64,000 bases of DNA from Hyaloperonospora brassicae (lineage: Eukaryota; Oomycota; Peronosporomycetes; Peronosporales; Peronosporaceae): the NCBI GenBank assembly GCA_947650285.1, contig CANTFL010000865.1, forward strand, positions 1 to 64,000, written 5' to 3'. The position numbers and the translations under genes were made by a program. Below the pieces are notes generated by a model that was given only the letters and a program-made list of their open reading frames with translations, did no database searches and was not told where the DNA came from. Position 1 is the stretch's first letter; the number at the start of each line of letters is the position of its first letter. This document shows positions 47,333 through 60,868 of this stretch, piece after piece.

Positions 47333-47700
47333 CGTGTTACCGGGGACACTCAATCGACATTATTACAAGTGTGGGTATCTGTCAAATGGAATAATTTACC
47401 GAAGTGAGCCTGTCAATGATACCATCAATATTACAAATAATGATGATGGGAATATTCAGTCCGTCATTCTCATTGCAATACCACAAAGTTTAGTGATATT
47501 GTTGCAGTGTACCAAGGGGCCCTATCATTGGTCAATATTCTAATGTAATAAATCACCAAGCGCTGCTAGACGCGCGCAACGGGTGGTAAGTTGACGTCAC
47601 TAAACATGCTCTAATATTAATATAGTTTAGTTAGGACGAATTAGACAAGACGCATTGTAGGACTGTGTAATGATATTCTTTTGTTTACTAAGATATTATC
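47333..47700 (+). mobile_element. Gypsy-type LTR, family 2-like
   Basis: Begins TGTTACCGGGGACACTCAAT, has GAAGTGAGCCTGTCAATG (shared with the minus strand near 26355) and carries the recurrent motif GCTGCTAGACGCGCGCAACG followed by GGTGGTAA. The end is uncertain. Confidence 0.6.
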
Positions 47701-49439
47701 TAGTACTAAGTTTTACTCGAACGCGTATCGTGTAAGCAATCTAACTAGATCTAGTACTCATTGCAGTCAATAAGAGCTAGCTATGCAATATCGTAAGTGC
47801 GTAGCTACCTGTGTCCGGATAAAAACGTTGGTAAAATAACTACATTTTCAAATTAGAGGGTCAATAAGCTATCACAACAATCATTTAGAGATCTGGAAGT
47901 ACAATGTGCTAGCTAGTACGCGTTAAAACAAGGCAATCGTAATATTACAACTATATAATCGAAAACAGATATATTAAATTATGCAACGACGGCAAACATT
48001 TGTCTGAGTACGTATGTCAGGAGTATCTCCCATAATGATCTTAATATAGTAGTTGTAAATCGTATCTGACATGCTTATTAATGAACCTATCGTATGTCTT
48101 TCATCGCCTACTTCAACGCGGGATAGCAGAAAAGGCGTATGGTGGCTGTACCATCCTAAAATATTACCGTGACCCTAATTCTTTCGAACCATTTTTTGAG
48201 AGATTGTACAGGTAGAAATTGACTAAACGATATAAATTCGCTATTCGATTACAGACGATGCCGCAACTTACGTTATCTAAATGAGATTTTATGTCATTAT
48301 AAAATAGATGTAGGACAGCAGATGAATTCAGGTATTGGCTGTTCTAGATTAAATAAAGTGTGGTATGAAAATGAGATAGTATATAATCGGGAAAATATCG
48401 TATAGTCGTCTGCAAAAAACAATTTAAACGGTCAGAGCCGTTAACATATAGTTATATTTAATGTGTAAATTCAATTTTTTACATTATCGCTCTATTTATA
48501 AAAATAATTATAATATCTCGTTCAGTGCTGTCAAGTTGACACATTTGTAGATCGATGGTGAATTTTTATAGACAATAGAACAAGTGTTAAGTTGCTTTCA
48601 TACATTGGTTTTATCATTTCACTTGTCCAGTTCCTCGCGGCCAATTAATTTTTGCCTAAATCCTGAATCCATCTCCTTCAATTGGTGATAATTAAATATT
48701 AATCGCGAATGAGCGGTGATATTTATCGAAAATATTAGCTTTTTCACAACATGACCATTCACCGCGCATATCTTATTCCCTAAACAAAATATTGTGTTAG
48801 TGATGTCGTACTTACTTAACTTAAACGACATGCAAGCAAAACACGTTTAATTAGGGTTTGTCTTTTAAAGTACCTCAAGATGTAAATATATGAGTATTCA
48901 TTTATGCGCAATGATAAAAATATATAGAAAAAAACAGAGTCTCAGATCGTGCACTTTTGAAGAAGGTGTCGGAACTGCATCGGGGTAATTAAAGAAAATG
49001 TGACTCTCATTTGTGAAGACAACCAATAAGTTTATATTACTGATCACGATTCTGTATTTCAAATCATTTTGTTTTGTTCAATGTTACACGATGCGTGTAG
49101 CGTTCATAGATCGGAAAAAAAGCAATTTAAAGTTAGCAATCAATGCGCAGAAAAGTTTGTGCTGTATCAAATTAATAAAATTGTCAAATGCGTAAAGAGC
49201 GTCAGGCTAAGCCGTATTTGCAAGTTTTGTATTTGATACATGAATAAGGCGAGCTTGGGAGAACTCGTACGTCATTTGTAAATGATAGACAAGATGTGAA
49301 ATGATGCGCCGTTGCAGATATTTGATATTGGCATACTCTTGTGGTGATACTAGATCTATACATATGTATTAAAACTTTTTACATGATATCATTATATATA
49401 CCGAAGGGAGCATCGAAGCAATCGATTAATTTCTTTTAA
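47701..49439. other. AT-rich interval, nothing recognised
   Basis: GC falls to about one third. Only short frames (48619-48831 minus, 49013-49195 plus) at background level. Confidence 0.5.
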
Positions 49440-50515
49440 AAGTAAAAAAAAATGCTTGAGGATAATCGAAAATAAAAAAGACCAAAATGATATAAATTGT
49501 CCCATTTGATAACGAAAATAGAAGAGATACCCTACGTCATAGTGTGCTAAAGTTAACGTGATACTTAAAAAACGCTCAACTTTGGTTAGAGTGTAATACC
49601 TATCATACGGTCGTTATAAACCCTAACTCTATTAGATAAGCTGCGGAAAGGGTTCTACCGGGGGCGTGCTGCCATTGCAGCTACTATTTGCGAACAAAGA
49701 CGCCAGACATAAAACATCGATCCGTCTTCGTAACACCTGCCGCGGACTTAATCACAGTCAGTCGGTGCGATCGATTTTTATACTAGTATTTGTGTTTTTG
49801 TTATCGTTGTTTTAGGTGCTGATGTTTGAATTGATAGCGTCAATCTGCTGCTACTGCTGCTACTGTAATTGCTTATTTTCGTTGCTCTGTTAATCATGAT
49901 AATGTTGATTTTGTGTTCGCTGCTGCTGTTGTTGTTGTAGGTGCTGTGGTTACTTTTATTGTTGATCTGTTGCTTTTGTTGATGCTGCTAGTGACGTTTC
50001 TGCTTCTGTTGCTACATCCGTTGCCCGAACCGTTGATACTCTGCTGTAGATATGGAATCCGGGATATGGAGTGGTGAATTTGTTGCCGTTGAACCAAACA
50101 TGTGAAATAACTCAATTTTTGCGACAAAAAGACTGTCATCATGTCCGAACTTGGTTTATGTAGCGTCTTCTATCACTCTTTACAACGCAAACGGAAGATT
50201 TTAGCTTCTATTGAATTATGAGACGGTATAAGGTATGTCGCTCTTTCACGGGATGCCCCAGTTGTTAGAGAAGGTGCAAGGTAGGTCCTATTTGTCGTCG
50301 CTTATAATTGCCGGTGAGGCTAAACCTACATATGAATAATGAAAATTGAGTATCAAAGACGTAAGGTATCATTTGTGCCACCTTAACTATAGAATACAAA
50401 ACCATTAAAATTATTTATCTTCGTAACTTTATAAAGCATTTTTTATAATCAGGGTCATATAATTATTTCCTATTGTCTGGGGTATTTTTATACTGGTGAT
50501 TAAATTATAATATTA
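49440..50515. mobile_element. TIR element with CTG/TTG core, copy 2 (inverted relative to copy 1)
   Basis: Read on the minus strand it parallels copy 1. A terminal zone AAAATAAAAAAG..TTGTCCCATTTGATAA leads to CCTACGTCATAG. A GC block at 49637-49680 (GCTGCGGAAAGGGTTCTACC, then GGGGGCGTGCTGCC) matches 32541-32493. A TTG/CTG triplet tract at 49840-50000 and a right terminal zone (AAGACGTAAGGTATC; GGGGTATTTTTA..GTGATTAAAT) complete it. More decayed than copy 1. The minus frame 50142-49894 is low complexity. Confidence 0.65.
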
Positions 50516-52689
50516 ATATTGCCTTCTATATAACAAATGATTTCTCTGACAGAGTTAAGGTGCAAGGTTATATCTCTATCTCGTGCTTCTGAGATGATGT
50601 TGGAGATTAAATTCTAGTGACACGATTTTCTAGAAAGAGTGGTGGAGTGCCGATCGCTTATTTTTTGAAAAGATCATAACCCTCCATTGGCTACCGGACG
50701 GCCAACGAACGGGGGAGTACTCCGCAGACGTGATGTTCACCTTAATTAATTTGTGAAACCGTTGATAAGGCGAATTCACCGCTTGCGGGTGGACTTAAGT
50801 TGATTGCCGAATTTGACCGTGTTAAAGATAGGAGCTGTCGTGTGAAAACCTTCACACATTTGCTTATATTATTAGTAGGACATTATATGATTTGCCTTAA
50901 TCGACGCCAGATAGCCTTTCCCAATGGGACACTTAATATGCGTACCTATATATACTTGATCCGTAATGCAATTTTGGACTCTATCCCTTCATTTTTTGAT
51001 GCGACCAATTGCAGTGATTTGAAAACTGTAGGAGTATTAAACGCACCGGGCCAAACAACCCAGGTAGAACACTTAATTATACGACAGAAGAAGCTCTTGG
51101 TTCGTACGGATGCCAAAGATCTATCCCGGCAGAGATGATGCGTGTCTTTTAAAGAGATTATAATATATAATATGAATCAATTAAACCCAAAACATCGCGT
51201 ATGCCGATCTGAATCGAAGAACTGGAGGCCACGCGTTCACCTTTCTAGCATATCGTCCCTTGCACCTTTTTTGATTCACAGCAAGTACGGCAACTTTTTA
51301 CTTTTGACAAGGTTCACATCAGATTTATAAAAGCAGTCTCACGGATCACGACCTGTGTTAGATCAAAAGTATAGTAGGGATCGTGATCTCATGTTTGAAT
51401 AGCGGTCTCATTTTAAATCATCCTTTGCTTACTTTATCATCCTATTGTACACCAGAATATTCGTCCTCGCCACCCATGAGCGCGCAATCTTTGACCTAAT
51501 GCACGTAATGTTGAAGCACCCGTTCCAGCTCGTATTCTCTAGCAAGAGCTCTTCGGAAATACAAGAGGCTTGCGATCCGTGCACTACTCAGTCCGACTTA
51601 ACCATAAAACACTTGTGATAGCTTTGACACAGAATCCACAGTGTCCGAGCGTACATTCATTTGTGCATGTTGCTTATACTCTGTGTACGCTTTCACTCTG
51701 TTGTCCACCAATTATTTTTTGCCAGCGATTGGAGCAGCGAACCTTTCACATCTCTTTGATGGAGTCCTTACCCCAAAAGTAGGAAACGTCACTACTCCCA
51801 GGCAGTGCTGCTACACCCTATATACCAGAACCCAAAAGCGTTACTTTATCGTCGATCGTAACGATTCTAAGACTCTCGTATGGTGTTGCCACACCGAACC
51901 AGTTGAGCTACAAGCGTGCTTACATGCAGTAGACACAGCAAAGCTATTAGTGGTTTGCGCAATTGGTACAAACGCTTGCACATACTGAACCTATCCATAT
52001 TAACCTATTTTATTCAATGCATATATACAACACATCATCTAGTTAGCAAGCATATCCTGATATAAATGTTAATTTGACACATCATCCATAAATATTACTG
52101 CTGGCTTAGCATTGAGGTCTCTAGTGTAGGACTATCTGTACAATTCCTGTGGGTTAAAGATTATGTATGAATTATTACACTTTATGAAGCTTTACGTGGA
52201 TTCGGCGTACCTGTAAGCGGGATGTAATCAACTTCGACCCTACTTCTATCGATAATGTATATTCCAACTTCCAGTAGAGTTTTTTGGAAAGTCGTATTAT
52301 TTAAGTTTACTATTAATCAACGTTAAAATTCTAAACCTTTATGTATATCAAGTATGTTTATTCATTGTTTTGGAAGATTTTTCGTGCTACGTCAAAATGC
52401 AGACAATGGATCCTCCTGCATGCACTCTATAACCTACAGCAAACATTGCTTTATTTCACCGATCTTGATACCATAATTGTTAAAGTATATCCATTTATCA
52501 GCTCTCTCATCCACATAAAATGGGGTATAATTATGTTCTAAATTAAATTTGTCAGACGTTCGAATCCCACCCTCGCGTAAACCGCACTATTCGACGTAGA
52601 TGCATTGTTTATGTTGATTTTTTCTTAAATTTGCGATTATGCCTGTGCAAGCTTTGTGCATCGGTATTCGTGTGTTGGTGTGTACTGAA
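50516..52689 (+). other. Unassigned interval with two coding-like patches
   Basis: Patches 50800-51330 (two successive plus frames, 112 and 62 codons) and 51570-51988 (overlapping plus frames, the longer 115 codons) are less AT-rich than their surroundings and look like decayed coding DNA. No domain recognised. The rest is AT-rich with nothing supported. Confidence 0.3.
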
Positions 52690-53271
52690 TATATTACGTT
52701 GCGACGAAATAAGGACCGGTAAAAGTAATGGCTTTTTAGACTAGATCGAGCGATTTTATATGATCTATGAGCTACGTTTTAAAAACAAAGCGTACGAATA
52801 TACTGCTACCAAACCCGGCAAAATCTAGGATCCTGAATTATACGACTTTTGTGCAGATGATAATATTAAACGACTTGGTTTAGTTTGTGTAAATTTACTT
52901 ATATTGTCTGGTTTGACTTTTAATCCACTCGGTTTACTATTATGTGTAATTTAAGGGAACGATCAATGGGCTACAGTGTATTGCGACATGTTTCCACATC
53001 ATAGATGATTAACAAACCTGAAAGATGTAATATACCTTTAATAATATGCATATAAAATTACGGTCGCCTCTTATTACTGTATATAATCATGTTGACTTAT
53101 CTTGCTGCTACATTTTAGCATACGGTCTCAGCCGCAAGTTGCCATCTATAGATACAACATAATTTAGAAAAAGTAAGGTCTATTCATGTATAACAGACTT
53201 AATTGTATTCAACATCATAGTACATGTGTGGTGGCGATAGATTATAGCATTGATAAATTAATTTCGACTCT

Positions 53272-53570
53272 ACATTGGCGACCTGAAGAGTGAGAATTGG
53301 AGGTAGTAAAATGATATCATTAGAAATTTTGAATACCTTAGATTTCGTCGGCCGAGGGCATAGAGAACTTTTAGGTAGACTTATTTCGATGATGACCTTA
53401 ATTATGAATGGTACAGAATCAGGGAGGGGGCCAATTAATTACATATTGTACCCGATTTCACCATTGTTTGGTGATTATTCGATTCGAGCTACTTCGATCC
53501 GTTACATAGTTCCTTTTAAATTGCTTAACTGCAAATACTTAGTTCTGTCCATTTTTTTGTAGATCAAGCT
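53272..53570 (+). pseudogene. Possible gypsy primer-binding site and gag start
   Basis: CTACATTGGCGACCTGAAG at 53270-53288 resembles an LTR end (..ACA) followed by a TGGCGAC-type primer-binding site, as in many Ty3/gypsy elements. A 90-codon frame follows (53290-53562) with a Gag-N-like LGRLISMM stretch. No second LTR or pol was found, so this is tentative. Confidence 0.3.
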
Positions 53571-56300
53571 TATTGATACGCTAATGGGTTTGCTCTGTCT
53601 GATCATCATTTAATTTTTCATAGATATCCTTTTCACACCCGTTTTCAGACAACTGGGGAACTTTTTGATGCATATATGTAACCTTAAAATCTTTCTAAGT
53701 CAGAGCGCACACACACATCGTCCTTATAAGAAAGATCGTCGTTTTTTCTTTTATTTATTTATTGCAGTAAACGTTATTTCACCATAGAAGTCTGGATCTA
53801 ATGGATGGTGTACCCGCATAATATATCGGCAACCACTAGTCGACATCGAAACCCGTCTCCCATTTATGATGTCGATTCTACCATTACAATCAGATCGATC
53901 TACTTGTGATCGACATATTTTCGGATGGGAGAGATATATGATGCAGATCTCGCCCTCACGCCAAGCACAAATATTCTGTTTTCCATATCCTAGCACGGAA
54001 CTTGGTCTGGATATACAAAAAGAGTGCATGATGTGGGGATCACAAGTAAATCTGGTCAACCTATACCGCTTATCAATGTCGCTCACGTCTTGATTACTTG
54101 TTTGATCATCCACTCGAATCTCGCGATCGGTGACATTTCCAGCATATTATTCATCTCATTTTTTCGACATCTTGTCTTCTTATTAAGTCGACATATCGCT
54201 AGGCGACCGATTGCAGTCGACGGATAACACTTTGTTGGCAGCGGAATGAAGATTCTATTCCGCCTGTCCTATTTCATAATAAATGTAACTGGCATACCCT
54301 TTTTATCATATTCCAAGAACCTACAAGGTGATATTCTACTATCGTGAGACATGGCAGTTTTTTAAAGAGATTCAGAAATCCTGATCAATATGTAGGTGGA
54401 TGAATTAGGCGACAACGTTTTATACTAAATACCCGTGATAGTTTTGTAACAGATGCAAATATATATTATAACAAAATTATTGAGCTTCTTCATACTAATG
54501 AAGATGAGCCTTTGTGCGCAAACTATGTTTTACAATTTCATTCACATACAAAAACTACTTGGTGATGTTTGATGTCTTGAATTGATAATCCGTAGCTAAT
54601 AGCTTTACAGAATTATATACTATAAAGTCATAGTAGATAAAGATAGAGGAAGTTGAACCTAGCATTTGACAAATATATTTTTCCAGCGATCAAAGAATAT
54701 TTGCCTGTCAATCGTAGGAGAAAGATTACGCGCATTGGCCTTTTCCTTTGTCGTATCACTATGCTCGAAAATATAAAGGTGGTTGTTTTCAATTACTCTA
54801 CGGTATGTATAATGTGGAAGTGTTTTTTCATCAAGATATGATATATACATCAAAACCCGTATCAATATTTACGTTGTACTCACCTATATCTCTGGAGGTA
54901 GTGTCTGCATGAAATCACCAAGAACCGCAATACCATACGCTGGAGCGAATAGATAGCCCAATTTATTATCTAGAATCTAGAATTTTTTCTGCCCTGGGTG
55001 CTCATATTCTGTCGATAATCGAGACTGTTCTGTTTCTTGATATTATCACCTTCTCGCTACCGCAAGGTAAACCCTCCATGGCCTCTATTAGCTTCTTACG
55101 CATAGATCGACCAATGCGTTTGTTGTATCGAGTAATTAGGTGATATTGGTCGTCGTCACATTCTATACGATATAACTTGCTTCAGCACTTGCGAATTAAT
55201 TGCTCGGTTGACTCCTCCTAGCTCGATATAGCGAAGCAAACAGCCTCCTAAATATACCAATTTTAGTCTGTTCTGGTGTGGATCGCTTGCCTAAGCTATC
55301 GAGCAAGTCTTTTGTGACACCTGGCTATAAATGACCATATATTATCTATCAGAGAATAAACGTGTGATAAATTTGCTAGATAGGAGGCGAAACAGGTGGG
55401 TAGACTTACTTAAGGTCCTTAAGGCACAACAAGGACGTGCCACATAAATTGTAAATTGAGTAGTATCTACTATAGTCATATACGTTAATACCTTCAAGCT
55501 ATCCGTGGCGTATGCCTTGACTCTTAATTTGACTGGTCAGAAGTAGCCGGACTTCGACATGAAATCTTCATTACATAATTTCAGTACTTGTAGCATGAAC
55601 GTTGCGTAAATATCGATAAAAATGGATCGATCAATGATATATTCATTGTTCAATAAAGCTAGGAATTTTCATTAATCATAGAAATAAACGAAGATAAACG
55701 TTGGACCATGAGTATATATGGAAAATCAATAAGTATGGTATGATATAATTATTTAAACTTCCTATCGATTTTTAATAAACACCAGCAGAATCTCATTTCG
55801 TACAAACTAAGATGCTGCTAGGTCTAAGCTAGCCTTAATATTACATGGGAAGAATTCTAGTACAAAAATGTCGTGACCCTGCACCTCATCATCATCACGC
55901 AATTTAATTTGGATTACATGTGTAATGGACGATTGATCCGTATTTAGAGAAATTTGTGTTTCAGCGGAGCTAGTACATCCCCTAGCCAGAGGAAGGCTAC
56001 ATGGATAGCGTTCAATCTTGTTCATTACATGAACTCGTTCCTACGGGTCAACGATCTCGAAGTGCTAGGTCCATCTCCAAGAGATCTAACGATTCAACGA
56101 ATTGACTGCACAGTTTGCTCAGGTGTCTATGTCTTAACAAGGCTAGTCTTTCTTTTAACCGAATACACCTTTAGAATCACGTGTTTCTAAGAGACTTAAA
56201 GGAGAACTAAACTTTATTTTATTATGTGAAAGGAAATTTTTAGAGTAAACGTACCTTGTTTAGCCGCAAATGCCCCTTTTAAATATTTAATAAAAATCTT
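53571..56300. other. AT-rich interval, one 120-codon minus frame
   Basis: The minus frame 54113-53751 is longer than expected and Cys/Arg-rich but has no recognised motif. Opposite-strand frames overlap it. Other frames (54653-54841, 55954-56190) are at background level. Confidence 0.3.
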
Positions 56301-56307
56301 ATACTTG

Positions 56308-56530
56308 GTGGCTGACCCACGTCAGCCCCGGACAACTGATAAGGTTATCTAATATCATTTTTAATGGAATGCCATCCCTGGTGTGGCCACAAATAAGATT
56401 TCGGTTGTCACGCGTTGTGTAATCCCATCATGTTTACATACGTTGAAGTTCATATATTTTTATAGATATGGTGCATGTGCGCGTTCTTCTGCCTAATAGA
56501 CACCAATAAAATGTAATACAATTTGATGTT
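56308..56530 (+). mobile_element. LTR-like fragment (family 3), second copy
   Basis: GGTGGCTGACCCACGTCAGC followed by an ATATCAT..GGAATGCCATCCCTGGTGT block, collinear with 32821-32910. More decayed than the first copy. Confidence 0.4.
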
Positions 56531-59344
56531 TGATTGGTGCTAACAATGAAAACAGAAAATAATGTTTCTATATATTATTGCGACCAATATGTTGGGAGAT
56601 GCTAGATTACTATATTACTAAGTCCGATTATACATTCTTCTTCGCAGTGTTTCTAATTTGTAGCTTATAAATCTATTGCATGTGTATAATTTTGAACACA
56701 TTCAAAAGACCGTGTAAATCCTTTACTCAAAATATTGTTGAGGGGGTAGGGCTGTGGTAATATGAAATTGATTTCAGATTTCGAATCCTTTCTTTGAATA
56801 AAACTGAGAAAGACCAAAAATTAAATATGCGGGGTGCGAGCAGATCTCTTCGGCGTTACAAACAGCAAACTCTAAAGCCTCAGAATTGTCAATTCTATAA
56901 TATCGTGCATCAATCAACTCAAAAAACTCGACACAAGTTACATATAATTTACCTCAATATATTATTTATAACCACAGACACAGACATGATGTTATCATGT
57001 GTATAGTATGTTGACAAGCAAAAAACAATTTATGGTTGTGTTTGATAATGTCTTACTAGACCTAAACATAAAGATTGGATTCTATCCAAAAAATTATTTA
57101 TACATATATTTCATTCGCAGGTATTCCTATGATTCTCTCACGTTTATTAAGATGTTTGGTATTACTAGCTATTTATTTAATAAATGATGCTATATACTAG
57201 ATAGAGTATGAATGACATGAATTCGCCACCGATCTAAACACCGGTTGCCATCATAAGTCTTAGTACTGAACTCAGGTTGTCGTCATTTCTGCACTTCGTT
57301 CTTAGTAGTTTGCTTGCTCTGAATAAACTTCACTTTCAGATAGAATCTTTCCTATCTAGGTTGTTTATTTTTCTACTGGTTGTGCGGGTTTGTTTGCTCC
57401 ACTGATGTATAAACGTGCATTCTTGCCCGCCCTTCTGCAGTCACCATTTTATAATGCAACGACGAATTTATCGCCGAGGCTAGCAAGCCAAATATGAACA
57501 AAATACTAGCCTAGACGATGCAGATGTGTCATAAATAAGCAAAATTGTACGATCTCTGCGCTCATAAAGATACCTTATAGAATTGCGACAGCTACAGCAC
57601 TAGAAATGGAGACCAGTAAAGGTAAATAGGTCTACATATGATTTTGACACAAAACATAGATGCGTGTGTAGAATAGCTAAGTCATATGCAAATTATGAAA
57701 TTAAAAAAACAATGATGATAGAAATATTAACTTTCCTACCAATTTTGTGATCGAATGAATAAGACCACTTTATACAATATAAGTATGTACACAGACATCT
57801 GAAAAGAATGCCTACTTGATTGAATTCCCTAGCGACTGACATGATTGATATGACGAAATTGATTTTTGTATTTCAAGGCATCGTATACTTACATCGCTAT
57901 CGCATACTATCGTGCGTGCGCCTTGTAAATGTGCAATTGTTTCGCTTATGGCAGCATTATAGCTGGTCCTTACTTCTAAGTATAAAAAACTAAACTTCCT
58001 GATGCGTTCGATGAACTTTATTGGCTAGCTTCCTACCTGCATTATGTCCTTGGGTATATTGATCATATTTTGTGACATATCAGCACGCCTATAATCAGAG
58101 CTCGATTGAACAAAATTAGTTGATCGCAATAAATTTGTTTTTATGTGGCTCAATCCCTCTTTTACAATGCCGCATTCGCACTGTAAAGAGCAATTTTGAT
58201 GGTTTTTTCAATTGTTGAATTCGTGCATCCAATAATGTCTAATAATTGTCACGTTTGATATAATATATGGAACAATTATGCAATTATTATCGGTGACAGA
58301 ATAAATTGCAATGCTTTTACATTATGATAATATAATTTCCTTAAAGAAAATAGCTTACTTTAACGCATATAGCAGAACAGTATATCGTGGCTATGTTCAG
58401 AAGATGCTTTGATCGATATATTAACCTAAAAAACATTTCATAATTATATATATATTCTGTATTATATCTCGGCCGCATTTATCCTTTTTGTATCTGTTGA
58501 TTAAAAAAGATGTCAGTTTGGGTAATGCATCTTGTTTGAAATGGTCGCGAGCCAGACATGTTTGTATTCATTAAATACTCACATTTGCGCCCAGACTTAA
58601 GAAGTTACGAAGAGGTTTTCGACCCGTGTACATCGTTATGGTTTGTATGCCCATCAAACAGGCTAGCCTAAGTTGGCCTTTAAGGCCCAAAACATATATA
58701 AGTTTTTATGCGATACGTATTGCGGACGTGATGGCCATTGTGTTATATCTTTTTCGAAAGGTATTGTAATTATGTTCTATATACGAGATTGACAGTCGAA
58801 GTTTATTTAATATCGCATTATTTGTTCTTTGGCCGCTTATTTTGTTCTTTAATAGAAATGTCACATTTTATCCTACCTACTGGAACTTAAGTAGACTAGT
58901 ACAAACAGATAGATTGAACTAGATCAGGGTTTAACCGATCCATACGTCAAATGAGGCTTTCCAATACATTATAACTTTGCTGCGTCCAACAGCGAATAAA
59001 TTGGACTTCATTTGTCGATACCACAGCCTAGATAAATAACTAAGGGGTTTACTTGATACAAAGCGCGGTGATGCTCGAAGGCTTCGGAGGACCAAAATTC
59101 CTTTTCGGAGCGAGCTATGCGACGCGTGGCCATTGGAAATGTGATTTGTAAAATCACTTACTAAAAGGTAGCTCATATATAAATATATATACCCATCATT
59201 AAAATTGTTAGGTTAGATAATATTACTCTATGCAAGATTGCTCATCGTACATGTGTCAAAACTTTGTCGACTGTACGTTAGTAATCAATGGTGCCATACC
59301 CGGTAAACTTTGTGAAAGAGCCTTTATATTTAGAGAATTATATT
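56531..59344. other. AT-rich interval, nothing recognised
   Basis: Very low GC, with frames at background level only (for example 56794-57006, 58931-59176 minus). No repeat matched. Confidence 0.5.
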
Positions 59345-60868
59345 GGCCACAACTAGGGGACCACTCCACTTTTGCTAGGGGTCCACCCCATTTTTGCTAC
59401 GGGCATACCCTCCCTCCTAAAATGATAATCAGGACTTCACATTATATGTGTAAATACGTAACTTGTCACAGAATTTGGCTGTAATTCCACAAATACTGCA
59501 CGCGGTACGTGTCTGTCCGTGCTTCGAGGAAGCTTAGGAAAAGCTCACTCGAGCTGCAACGCACCACCCGACGGACTTGAATATCCGTAAAGCCATGACG
59601 ATGCTGTAGGAAAAAGTGGTAGAGCAGGAGAAGGAGGATAAAATACGCTGGGATGGACGTCTGCTGGGTAAGACCGAGGCGTCCGAGAGAAAAGCTGTTT
59701 TCAAGCAGCGTCCGCTGCAGCTGAAAAAAGTGTCCGAGTTCAGTCACGCGCTGTGGATGGTTGCTGTTGTGCTCATTGGCATCGCGTTGGCTCTCGGTCA
59801 ACTTGATTTTGTGGAGTAGCGGAGGTGCTGAAGATGCTGCGGAGGTGCTGAAGATGATGCAGAGGCGCAATGGTCATTCGACATCATTCAAAAAGATGAA
59901 ATTCATGCGAAACAAGGTGAATGATTTAGCTTACCTTATGAGATAAATTCGGCGGACACATGCCAAGTCCCTGCATTTTTAATACGTCTTCCTGTACTTC
60001 TCTTGGCGTCACGCGAATCCGTCTTTTATATGCAAAACCCCATCTTTTGTGCCTCGATAGTCGATTCTTGCGAGCGACAGCATTGCGTTGCGAGTTGACC
60101 GTCGTCACAGGTTGCACATCATAGTAATGCATTGCGAAATGTTTCTTGCTTGTCTCAACTTACGGTGAGCGACAGATGAACACTGAATCTTGGTGTGGCA
60201 AGCGGAAAAGAGACTCGAAAGCGTCTCAAATTTCAGCAGCATAGATTCAGGTATTCTTGTCTTGTAGCTACCCATCGAAGCGCTGTGTCTTCCTCTTTTG
60301 TAAACGCGCTAAGCCGTAATGTCGGCGACTCGTGCAAGTCATGCCACAATTTTTACGCAGTAACCGAACGGTCAAATGGAATTTTTCTGGACTTGCTTGC
60401 CTCCTGCCACGCGCGAAGTTTGTTCTACGCTTGCAGAAGTATTTCTACGTTATCGGCGTGTGTCATGTAGAGATCTTCAGCAAAGTACGCAATGACTTTA
60501 CGCTCTCGACTCGTGTAAATCGTTGGGGGCCCGGCTACAAACGACTTGTGACTGTGAGCACGTAAAAACTCGGATGTCGTTGCCACTGCCGATGGTCAGA
60601 TTTTGGCACTGTACTATTGGAATGTATACCTTCTTCGAGACAGCAGAATCCCTGCAGGCGTTGCCGTTCGTATACCGCCCTGGCCAAGATATTTTGATGA
60701 AAACTCGCGCACGAGTGCATTTACCGTTTTAGATAGGGACATATCGGGCAGTGGTAAGTGACTAAGTGTTTTACTTATTCTGCACCATAAAATACAAGTC
60801 CCTTGTATCATGTTAGGTGGTCGAGTGTGCCCAAGGCAAAAGTGGGGTGTGCCCCTCGTCCTGGCCCT
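59345..60868. mobile_element. TIR-bounded element with GC-rich cargo
   Basis: The left end GGCCACAACTAGGGGACCAC and the complement of the right end GGCCAGGACGAGGGGCACAC align. Similarity continues through CACTTTTGC, GGGCATACCCTCC/GGGCACACTCGACC and ATGATA..GGACTT to about 100 bp. Flanks TTATATT (59338-59344) and TTATACT (60869-60875) could be a 7-9 bp target duplication. The interior jumps to markedly higher GC than the AT-rich surroundings. No transposase is recognised. A gene-capturing non-autonomous transposon is the simplest reading. Confidence 0.7.
59580..60770 (+). pseudogene. Unidentified captured coding fragments
   Basis: Plus-strand pieces read well but are split by shifts. 59616-59819 has a basic, charged N-terminus and a hydrophobic segment (MVAVVLIGIALALG), so possibly one membrane helix. 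60332-60563 has KFVLRLQKYFYVIGVC and VNRWGPGYKRLVTVST. Then VVATADGQILALYYWNVYLL and RDSRIPAGVAVRIPPWPRYF run on to a stop near 60763. I recognise no family. GC and codon wording differ from the surrounding DNA. A short tandem duplication, GCGGAGGTGCTGAAGATG, occurs at 59820-59858. Confidence 0.45.

Noticed and set aside
49894..50142. 82-codon Ser/Thr/Asn-rich minus frame
   Set aside because: Same reason: it runs through the CTG/TTG tract of the second TIR element.
52555..52580. GTTCGAATCC word resembling a tRNA T-loop
   Set aside because: No complementary T-stem or acceptor could be built around it.
53751..54113. 120-codon minus frame as a gene
   Set aside because: Overlapping opposite frames and no recognised domain; kept only as a remark.
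56741..56795. Possible degraded tRNA (GGGGGTAGGGCTGTGGTAA then TTCGAATCC)
   Set aside because: Wording is suggestive, but the anticodon and T stems do not pair; too weak to list.
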